From Lachnospiraceae bacterium UBA1267 (lineage in GTDB: Bacteria > Bacillota > Clostridia > Lachnospirales > Lachnospiraceae), in the NCBI GenBank assembly GCA_002308115.1, contig DBVJ01000120.1:11653-17223 (forward strand): DNA of 5,571 nucleotides. Direction: 5' to 3'. How positions within the stretch are numbered: position 1 is the stretch's first letter; every line of letters starts with the position of its first letter. This document shows, piece by piece, positions 1-4,666 of the stretch. A program made the position numbers and the translations under genes. The notes under the pieces were generated by a model. It searched no databases. It had not been told where the DNA came from and was given only the letters and a program-made list of their open reading frames with translations.

Positions 1-436
1 GCTGCTCGCCGCCGGAAAGCTGGGCCGGGAAATTGTTCAGGCGCTCGCCGAGGCCGACCTTGGCGAGGATCTCGTTTGCGGGAATGAAATCCGGGGTGAT
101 CTGCGCGGCCAGTTCGACATTTTCCAGCGCCGTGAGGTTCTGGATCAGATTGTAGAACTGGAAAACGAAACCGACTTCATGCCGGCGGTACTGAATCAGT
201 TCCTTATGGCTCTTGTGCTGGACCTGCTGGCCGTTCACCATCACGATGCCGTCGTCGCAGGTGTCCATGCCGCCCAGGACGTTGAGAAGCGTGGTCTTGC
301 CGCTTCCGGACGGGCCGACGATGACCACCAGTTCGCCCTGTTCGATCTCAAAGCTCATTCCGTTCAGCGCGCAGACCTCCGCGGTCCCCTCGCCATAGCG
401 TTTATAGACTTTTTTAAAGGTGATGAAACTGGCCAT
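1..436 (-). CDS. ABC transporter ATP-binding protein, MacB/LolD type (partial, C-terminus outside window)
   Basis: This is the ATPase subunit of an ABC transporter of the MacB/LolD/FtsE-like class, which sits on the cytoplasmic face and powers a partner permease. I translated 145 codons by hand. A-loop candidate is Tyr14, Walker A GPSGSGKT is at residues 41-48 followed by the LGGMD typical of this class (54-58), the Q-loop Gln is at 93 (VFQFYNL), and signature LSGGEQ at 140-145 is cut by the window edge. Walker B, D-loop and switch His lie outside. The ATG start is supported by AGGAGA 7 nt upstream. A full protein would be about 220-240 residues. The permease is presumably encoded next on the minus strand, beyond base 1. 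Substrate cannot be told: family members export antimicrobial peptides, macrolides or lipoproteins. It is divergent from the downstream glycosylase gene. Family call is firm, substrate unknown. Confidence 0.93.
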   Translation of the reverse strand, partial: MASFITFKKVYKRYGEGTAEVCALNGMSFEIEQGELVVIVGPSGSGKTTLLNVLGGMDTCDDGIVMVNGQQVQHKSHKELIQYRRHEVGFVFQFYNLIQNLTALENVELAAQITPDFIPANEILAKVGLGERLNNFPAQLSGGEQ

Positions 437-481
437 CCCGGCTCTCCTTCCGATGTCTCTAAAAGGGCGACATACATAGTT

Positions 482-510
482 ATTTTATCATATTTCCCCT
501 GGAACGCAAA
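482..510 (-). promoter_or_regulatory. Candidate sigma-70-type promoter for the ABC transporter gene
   Basis: On the minus strand a -10-like TAAAAT (482-487, 5 of 6 consensus bases) lies 17 nt downstream of a weak -35-like TTTGCG (505-510, 3 of 6). An overlapping TATGAT (487-492) is a second possible -10 but has no good -35 partner. This AT-rich patch stands out in a GC-rich region. It would start transcription near 475, giving a leader of roughly 40 nt before the ATG at 436. The spacing and position are good, but the -35 match is poor. Confidence 0.4.
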
Positions 511-532
511 GAGGGAACGGCGGCAGACGAAG

Positions 533-574
533 GGCTCTTTTCGTACATGAAATACTGGAAACGAGCCGTTTTTT
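533..574 (+). promoter_or_regulatory. Hairpin plus T-run in the leader of the glycosylase gene (attenuator- or terminator-like)
   Basis: GGCTC (533-537) pairs with GAGCC (563-567). After one mismatch the stem continues with TTTC (539-542) pairing GAAA (558-561), leaving a 15-nt loop. A run of six T (569-574) begins two bases after the stem. This is the architecture of a modest intrinsic terminator. No plus-strand gene ends just upstream, because the neighbour on that side is divergent. If functional, it would act in the 5' leader of the glycosylase transcript or block stray transcription. The stem is short and interrupted, so it could be chance. Confidence 0.3.
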
Positions 575-597
575 ATGCTAAATTTGGAGGGTCATGA
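547..597 (+). CDS. Possible 16-residue leader peptide overlapping the glycosylase start
   Basis: An ATG at 547 opens a 16-codon frame, MKYWKRAVFYAKFGGS, rich in aromatic and basic residues. Its TGA stop (595-597) overlaps the glycosylase ATG (594-596) as ATGA, the classical arrangement for translational coupling. The glycosylase ribosome binding site (GGAGG, 586-590) lies inside this frame. The mini-ORF's own ribosome binding site is weak: AAGGG at 530-534 is 12 nt away. The frame runs through the second arm and T-run of the hairpin at 533-574. A frame this short can occur by chance, so it is offered as a candidate only. Confidence 0.22.
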   Translation: MKYWKRAVFYAKFGGS

Positions 598-1112
598 GAA
601 AGAACGACCGGCTGCATCTGACACATGGCTTCGGCCCGCTCTACGACGGAGATTCCGAGATCCTGATCCTGGGTTCCTTTCCGTCCGTAAAGTCGCGCGA
701 GCAGGCCTTTTTCTACGGGCATCCTCAGAATCGTTTCTGGCGGATCATCGCGGCGCTCTACGGCGAGCCGGTGCCCGGAACGGACGCTTCGGAGGAAACC
801 ATCGCAGCGAAACGGGCGCTCATTCTCAGGCATCATCTGGCGCTCTATGACGTGATCGAAGAATGTGACATTCTGGGTTCTTCAGACAGTTCCATCAAAA
901 ACGTCGTGCCGGCAGATCTCAGGCCGATCCTCCGCGGATCGTCCGTCCGGCGGATCTTTGTCAACGGAAAGACCGCCGGAAAGTATTACGAAAAGTATCT
1001 GGAGCCCGTCACCGGAATCAAAGCGGCGGTCCTGCCCTCCTCCAGCCCGGCGAACGCCGCGTGGAGTCTTTCGGGGCTCACGGAAGCCTGGCGGGAAGCG
1101 CTCTTTGGATGA
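594..1112 (+). CDS. DNA-deoxyinosine (hypoxanthine-DNA) glycosylase, uracil-DNA glycosylase superfamily family 6
   Basis: A 172-residue base-excision repair enzyme predicted to remove hypoxanthine, the deamination product of adenine, from DNA. The N-terminal block GSFPS (27-31) is followed by FFYGHPQNRFW (39-49). The Asn in HPQN (Asn46) is in the position reported as catalytic in this family. The C-terminal block LPSSSPANA (147-155) is the counterpart of the HPSPLS motif of other uracil-DNA glycosylases. IFVNGKTAG (121-129) is also typical. Length is normal. The ATG start follows GGAGG by only 3 nt, which is tight, and TAA at 579-581 blocks any upstream in-frame start. The start overlaps the stop of a 16-codon mini-ORF, which may help initiation. 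The serine acetyltransferase follows about 50 nt later on the same strand with no terminator between, so co-transcription is likely. The alternative, a Mug-type mismatch glycosylase, fits the motifs less well. Confidence 0.88.
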   Translation: MRKNDRLHLTHGFGPLYDGDSEILILGSFPSVKSREQAFFYGHPQNRFWRIIAALYGEPVPGTDASEETIAAKRALILRHHLALYDVIEECDILGSSDSSIKNVVPADLRPILRGSSVRRIFVNGKTAGKYYEKYLEPVTGIKAAVLPSSSPANAAWSLSGLTEAWREALFG

Positions 1113-1163
1113 GCCGAAAAGCGGATACACGATAGACCCTCTCCGAAAGGAACTTTGCCAAAT

Positions 1164-2003
1164 ATGAACGAAAAGCATCTTGAACTATTGAATGCGCTCA
1201 ACGAAGTCCGCGACACCCTGCCGGGCGGTGCGGAAAACGCGCCTTCCAGAACACGGATCATTTCGATCCTGAAGCAGATCATGGTGGTCCTTCTGCCGGA
1301 GTATTATCAGTACCGCGGCATGAGTCAGGCGGAAGCGCTCACGTCCTTTGAGGGCGAGCTCGTCTCGGAGATCGCCGACGCGATGGCGCTTCAGAACGCA
1401 GTCGAAAAAGATCCGGCCCTCGGAGGGGATCTTAAAACGACCGCGGAAACGCTCGCGGAGCAGTTCGTCGCAGCGCTTCCGGAGGTCAAGCGTCTGATCC
1501 TCACGGACATTCAGGCGATCTACGAGGGCGACCCGGCCGCGAAATCCAAGGCGGAAGTCGTCCTGTGCTACCCCGGCTTCTTCGCGATCTCCATTTACCG
1601 TGTCGCGCATGTGCTCTACAAACTGGGCGTACCGCTCATTCCGCGTATCATGACCGAATATGCGCATGAAAAGACCGGAGTGGACATCCACCCCGGTGCG
1701 ACGATCGGTGAATATTTCTGCATTGACCATGGAACGGGCGTCGTCGTGGGTGAAACGTCCACGATCGGCCGGCACGTCAAACTCTATCAGGGCGTGACGA
1801 TCGGTGCGAAGAGCTTTGAGCGTGACGCGGAAGGAAAGCTCGTGAAGGGCGGCAAGCGCCATCCCGACATCGGCGACTATGTCGTCATCTATGCAAATGC
1901 AACGATCCTGGGCGGAACGACCCGCATCGGCGACCACGTCACGATCGGCGGAAGCGCCTGGATCACCTTCTCCGTGGGCGCGGGCGAGACCGTACTCCGC
2001 TAA
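1164..2003 (+). CDS. cysE: Serine O-acetyltransferase (EpsC/CysE type)
   Basis: Transfers acetyl from acetyl-CoA to L-serine to give O-acetylserine, the precursor of cysteine; cytoplasmic. The 279-residue chain has a helical N-terminal domain (about 1-165) and a left-handed beta-helix of hexapeptide repeats (about 172-268). Visible active-site residues by homology with E. coli CysE are Asp174 and His176 (DIHPGATIG), His189 (IDHGTGVVVGET) and His233 (GGKRHP). The loop SFERDAEGKLVKGG (217-230) before that His is typical of the longer EpsC-type enzymes. The protein ends shortly after the beta-helix (GETVLR) and lacks the long tail with terminal Ile through which CysE docks into O-acetylserine sulfhydrylase. 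AAAGGA (1146-1151) lies 12 nt before this ATG and 3 nt before an in-frame TTG at 1155, so the true start may be 1155 (+3 residues). It is likely co-transcribed with the glycosylase gene. Confidence 0.93.
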   Translation: MNEKHLELLNALNEVRDTLPGGAENAPSRTRIISILKQIMVVLLPEYYQYRGMSQAEALTSFEGELVSEIADAMALQNAVEKDPALGGDLKTTAETLAEQFVAALPEVKRLILTDIQAIYEGDPAAKSKAEVVLCYPGFFAISIYRVAHVLYKLGVPLIPRIMTEYAHEKTGVDIHPGATIGEYFCIDHGTGVVVGETSTIGRHVKLYQGVTIGAKSFERDAEGKLVKGGKRHPDIGDYVVIYANATILGGTTRIGDHVTIGGSAWITFSVGAGETVLR

Positions 2004-2012
2004 GCGCGAAGA

Positions 2013-2047
2013 TCCTTCGGCTAAGGGCAGTCCTTTTATCCGAAGGA
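2013..2047. repeat. Imperfect inverted repeat at the end of the small membrane-protein gene
   Basis: TCCTTCGG (2013-2020) and CCGAAGGA (2040-2047) form a perfect 8-bp stem. The 19-nt loop contains a further AAGG/CCTT pairing. The minus-strand stop codon of the 39-codon gene (2036-2038) lies in the loop. Neither strand has a T-run after the stem, so it is not a canonical intrinsic terminator. It could still protect the 3' end of the minus-strand transcript. Confidence 0.4.
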
Positions 2048-2155
2048 GAACGCGGCAATGATGGCGCCCGCGAGCATGGCGAAGATGATAACGATCACGA
2101 CGACCGCCAGAACGACCCTGGTCTTCTTTCCTTTTTTTCCGTTGAGATTAATCAT
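2036..2155 (-). CDS. Small single-pass membrane protein, 39 residues, unknown function
   Basis: I do not recognise the family. Translation gives a basic N-terminus (MINLNGKKGKKTR, residues 1-13), a continuous hydrophobic stretch from about residue 14 to 36 rich in Val, Ile and Ala, and a very short tail ending FSFG. By the positive-inside rule the N-terminus faces the cytoplasm and the tail faces outward. About three quarters of codons end in G or C, matching the neighbouring genes, which supports real coding. The ATG is the only possible start because TGA closes the frame upstream, and its ribosome binding site (AGAAG) is weak. The gene follows nth by 38 nt on the same strand and is antisense to the 3' untranslated region of the serine acetyltransferase gene. 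Similar Lys-rich, one-helix miniproteins are common in Firmicutes, for example Prli42 as an analogy only. It might be an anchor or stress-signalling peptide, but that is guesswork. Confidence 0.6.
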   Translation of the reverse strand: MINLNGKKGKKTRVVLAVVVIVIIFAMLAGAIIAAFSFG

Positions 2156-2156
2156 G

Positions 2157-2180
2157 TTACTTCTCTTTTCGGAGCCTCAT
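2157..2180 (-). CDS. Possible 7-residue leader peptide upstream of the small membrane protein
   Basis: On the minus strand AAAGGAG (ending at 2187) lies 6 nt before an ATG at 2180 that opens a 7-codon frame, MRLRKEK. Its TAA is separated by a single base from the ATG of the 39-codon membrane-protein gene (TAACATG). The ribosome binding site here is much better than that of the downstream gene, so coupled re-initiation is conceivable. The ribosome binding site and ATG are however part of the terminator palindrome serving the other strand, so the resemblance may be a by-product of that hairpin. Confidence 0.2.
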   Translation of the reverse strand: MRLRKEK

Positions 2181-2195
2181 CTGAGGCTCCTTTTT
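2171..2195 (+). terminator. Rho-independent terminator of the plus-strand gene pair
   Basis: A perfect 8-bp stem GGAGCCTC (2171-2178) / GAGGCTCC (2183-2190) with a 4-base loop ATCT is followed directly by TTTTTATTT. It ends the glycosylase/serine acetyltransferase transcript about 170 nt after the acetyltransferase stop. The T-run overlaps the minus-strand stop codon of nth (2194-2196). On the minus strand no T-run follows the stem, so it acts in one direction only and should not stop the opposing operon. Confidence 0.88.
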
Positions 2196-2841
2196 ATTTC
2201 GCTTCCGCGGAAGGGCAGAGGTCTTTGAGGAAACACGCGCTGCAGTGCGGCTTCCGGGCAAAGCAGATCGTACGCCCCAGTGTGATGAGGTGCATGTTTA
2301 CGAGGATCCAATGGTCTTCGGGGAGGACCTCCATCAGCTCGTATTCGACCTTTTCAGGGTCCGTTTCGGCGGTGAAGCCCAGCTTTCTCGAGATCCTTCC
2401 CACGTGGGTGTCCACGACGACCGAAGGCTTCCGGTAGACATTTCCAAGGATCACGTTCGCGGTCTTTCTTCCGACGCCCGGAAGCGTCAGGAGTTCGTCC
2501 ATGGTATCGGGCACCCGGTCCTGATACACGTCGTGGAGACGCCGGCAGCAGGCCTTGATGTTCTTCGCCTTGGAATGATAGAAGCCGATGGAATGAATGG
2601 CTTCCTCCAGCGCGGGAATATCCGCCTCGGCGAAAGCTTCCACGCTCGGAAACTGCCTGAAGAGCCCCGGCGTGACCATGTTCACGCGTGCGTCGGTGCA
2701 CTGAGCGGACAGGATCACGGCGATGAGAAGCTGCCACGGCTCCTCATGCGTGAGATAAATGATGTCGTCCGTGCCGTATTCCGCATCCAGGCGCGCGAGT
2801 ACCGCGGCAACATATTCTTTCGAAGGCTTTGCGCTTTGCAC
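2194..2841 (-). CDS. nth: Endonuclease III (DNA glycosylase/AP lyase)
   Basis: A 215-residue bifunctional base-excision repair enzyme that removes oxidised pyrimidines and cleaves at the abasic site; cytoplasmic, DNA-bound. The helix-hairpin-helix LPGVGRKTANVILG spans 120-133 with the catalytic Lys at 126. The catalytic Asp is at 144 in VDTHVGR. The C-terminal iron-sulfur loop has Cys193, 200, 203 and 209 in the canonical C-X6-C-X2-C-X5-C spacing that binds a 4Fe-4S cluster. Length is the usual one for the family. The start is GTG at 2841, chosen because GAGG (2848-2851) sits 6 nt upstream and no ATG is available nearby. The gene begins 3 nt after the trpS stop, and its ribosome binding site overlaps that stop codon, so translation is probably coupled. 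The TAA stop falls in the T-run of the opposing terminator. Confidence 0.97.
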   Translation of the reverse strand: MQSAKPSKEYVAAVLARLDAEYGTDDIIYLTHEEPWQLLIAVILSAQCTDARVNMVTPGLFRQFPSVEAFAEADIPALEEAIHSIGFYHSKAKNIKACCRRLHDVYQDRVPDTMDELLTLPGVGRKTANVILGNVYRKPSVVVDTHVGRISRKLGFTAETDPEKVEYELMEVLPEDHWILVNMHLITLGRTICFARKPHCSACFLKDLCPSAEAK

Positions 2842-2844
2842 GGT

Positions 2845-3849
2845 TTACCTCGGTCTCTCCGGGAATCCCAGCTTCTTCTGCACTTTCCTGAGGGTCTTCA
2901 TGGCAAGGTAAGAGGCGTGATCCGCGTTATTCTTGATGATCCCGTCCACATAGTCCTTGTCCGCGAGAAGCTCTGCCTGGCGTTTCTGGATCGGGGCCAG
3001 AAGGTCCGCGACGGACTCGCCGACGGCCAGTTTGAACTCGCCGTAGCCCTTTCCTTCAAACTCCCTTTCCACGTCCGCAGGGCTCTTTCCGGTCACGGCG
3101 GAGTAGATCGAGATCAGGTTCTTGATGGCGGGCTGTTCGTCCGAGAAGCGCACGCAGGCTTCATTGTCCGTGATGGCGCGTTTGAACTTCCGGATGATCG
3201 TGTCGCGGTCGTCGTCCAGATAGATCGATGCGTTCTCATTCTCATCGGACTTGGACATCTTCTTCGCGGGATCCTGAAGGGACTGGATGCGCGCGCCGAC
3301 CTTGCCGATATAGGCCTCCGGAACCGTGAAGACTTCGCCGTAAATGTTGTTGAAACGGATGGCGATGTCTCTCGTGAGTTCCAGATGCTGCAGCTGGTCG
3401 TGGCCGACCGGCACGACGTCGGTCTGGTACAGGAGAATGTCGGAGGCCATGAGCACCGGATAGGTGAAAAGGCCCGCGTTGATATTGTCCTCATGTTTCG
3501 CGGATTTGTCCTTGAACTGGGTCATGCGGGAAAGCTCGCCGATGTAGGTGAAGCAGTTCAGGATCCAGGCGAGTTCGGCGTGCGCCGGCACATGGGACTG
3601 GTAGTAAATGATGTTCTTTTCGGGGTCCAGACCGGCAGCGATATAAAGCGTCAGGAGCTTTCTGGCACGCTGACGAAGCGTGGCAGGATCCTGGCGGACC
3701 GTGATCGAGTGCTCGTCCACCACGCAGAACAGGCAGGTGTATTCATCCGAAAGCGTGACCCAGTTCTTCAGTGCTCCCAGATAGTTTCCGATGGTCAGCC
3801 TGCCGGTTGCCTGCATGCCGCTGAACAGCATTTTCTCTCCGTTTAACAT
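2845..3849 (-). CDS. trpS: Tryptophanyl-tRNA synthetase
   Basis: A class Ic aminoacyl-tRNA synthetase that charges tRNA-Trp with tryptophan using ATP; cytoplasmic homodimer. The 334-residue chain has the normal length. The HIGH-like motif is TIGNYLG (19-25), after FSGMQATGRL. The substrate-binding segment VGHDQLQHLELTRDIA is at 148-163, KMSKS is at 197-201, and QSHVPAHAELAWIL (84-97) is also characteristic. The ATG at 3849 is chosen over Met7 because a perfect AGGAGG (3855-3860) lies 5 nt upstream. The gene starts 31 nt after the TraX-family gene and ends 3 nt before nth. In many Firmicutes trpS has a tryptophan-sensing T-box leader; there is no room for one here, so any such control would have to act from upstream of the operon. 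Confidence 0.97.
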   Translation of the reverse strand: MLNGEKMLFSGMQATGRLTIGNYLGALKNWVTLSDEYTCLFCVVDEHSITVRQDPATLRQRARKLLTLYIAAGLDPEKNIIYYQSHVPAHAELAWILNCFTYIGELSRMTQFKDKSAKHEDNINAGLFTYPVLMASDILLYQTDVVPVGHDQLQHLELTRDIAIRFNNIYGEVFTVPEAYIGKVGARIQSLQDPAKKMSKSDENENASIYLDDDRDTIIRKFKRAITDNEACVRFSDEQPAIKNLISIYSAVTGKSPADVEREFEGKGYGEFKLAVGESVADLLAPIQKRQAELLADKDYVDGIIKNNADHASYLAMKTLRKVQKKLGFPERPR

Positions 3850-3875
3850 AGATTCCTCCTTCAGGGATGACGCGT

Positions 3876-3889
3876 GTGCTTTAAAGCAC
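3876..3889. repeat. 14-bp perfect palindrome at the traX-family/trpS junction
   Basis: GTGCTTTAAAGCAC is a perfect palindrome that contains the minus-strand TAA stop (3881-3883) of the TraX-family gene. As RNA it could fold only with a small AU-rich loop. No T-run follows on the trpS side, so it is not an intrinsic terminator. It may be a protein-binding or RNA-processing site, or chance. Confidence 0.35.
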
Positions 3890-4666
3890 CGGTCTTCCCG
3901 TTGTCAATACATACGGCAGCACGATCGTCAGCGCATAGAGCGCAAGGTGCGCCGGGTAGATCATATAGTTGCTCAAGAACAGGGAGCGTCTGGGTTTTAC
4001 GACCGGCGTCTCCGTGTAGAGGAAGGCCGGGATCACCATCAGCATGGCGATGAATTCGCCCTCTCCGCACATGAGCCCAAGTACCAGCACCGTCGCCGCC
4101 ATGGCGCCTGCTCGGATGAAGCCTGTCCATGGGTACAGCGTGACGCGTTCCGTGAGGGGATTCAGGAGCACCGCGCCCATGACTGCGATCGCGAGGATGC
4201 CGCCCGCGCCGTAGTCCGTATTCAGAAATTCCGCAAGCGTCATGCCGCCCAATGTGATCGCGATCGCCGAGGGGATGCCGTAGAGGAGTCCGAGACCCTT
4301 CCTGTGGGTGCCCCAGCGGATAATGATCAAAACCAGAAGCCCGATGAGGAGCGTGAGCATCACGTTCTGATAGTCCGTGGTCCAGACTTTTCCGAACAAC
4401 GCGAAGTCAAAGGGCAGTTCCGAGATCGCGGCGAAGATGCCGATCCTCAGAATATACTTTGGAAGGCTCCTCGTGTGCCTGACGCCGTTCACCAGTCCGA
4501 AAATGAAGAGCGGAAAGGCCATGCGCCCGACACCGCGCAGAAAGGTGTAGAAATTGTAGACTGCAGGATCCGCCCAGACATTCCACCAGGTGAGCGCGAG
4601 GCTCGCCGCCAGGTGGTCGATCATCATCGTCACATAAGCAATGATCTGGATGACGCGGCGGTTCAA
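3881..4666 (-). CDS. TraX-family multi-pass membrane protein
   Basis: A 261-residue integral membrane protein with about eight hydrophobic segments (approximately 5-23, 46-62, 72-91, 101-117, 127-143, 154-169, 184-201, 204-218 and 233-254, some possibly merging). It matches the TraX family by MMIDH in the first helix (14-18), GRMAFPLFIFGLVNG (47-61) followed by RHTRS, the DYG motif at 151-153 and YPAH at 237-240. F-plasmid TraX acetylates the N-terminus of pilin. Chromosomal Firmicute members are common, but I know of no established function; a membrane acyltransferase is a reasonable inference. The start is TTG at 4666, overlapping the ABC-F stop as TTGA and preceded by GGAGG 7 nt upstream. 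No conjugation genes are visible, and the surrounding genes are housekeeping, which argues against a plasmid role. Confidence 0.85.
   Translation of the reverse strand: MNRRVIQIIAYVTMMIDHLAASLALTWWNVWADPAVYNFYTFLRGVGRMAFPLFIFGLVNGVRHTRSLPKYILRIGIFAAISELPFDFALFGKVWTTDYQNVMLTLLIGLLVLIIIRWGTHRKGLGLLYGIPSAIAITLGGMTLAEFLNTDYGAGGILAIAVMGAVLLNPLTERVTLYPWTGFIRAGAMAATVLVLGLMCGEGEFIAMLMVIPAFLYTETPVVKPRRSLFLSNYMIYPAHLALYALTIVLPYVLTTGRPVL

Noticed and set aside
179..550. A 123-codon plus-strand frame opposite the ABC transporter ATPase
   Set aside because: The minus strand carries Walker A, Q-loop and signature motifs with an ATG and ribosome binding site; the plus frame has none.
1113..1163. A separate promoter or terminator between the glycosylase and acetyltransferase genes
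   Set aside because: The 51-nt gap shows no hairpin with T-run and no convincing -10/-35 pair, so co-transcription is the simpler reading.
1185..1937. A 250-codon minus-strand frame opposite serine acetyltransferase
   Set aside because: It is a shadow of the plus-strand gene, whose active-site residues and hexapeptide repeats are intact.
2245..3846. A 533-codon open frame on the plus strand across nth and trpS
   Set aside because: It lies entirely antisense to two genes with complete catalytic motifs. Long stop-free antisense frames are expected opposite genes with strongly GC-ending codons. The protein has no recognisable motif and no good ribosome binding site was noted.
3850..3880. A T-box or tryptophan attenuator directly before trpS
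   Set aside because: Only 31 nt are available, with a strong ribosome binding site and a short palindrome; there is no space for specifier, T-box bulge and terminator.
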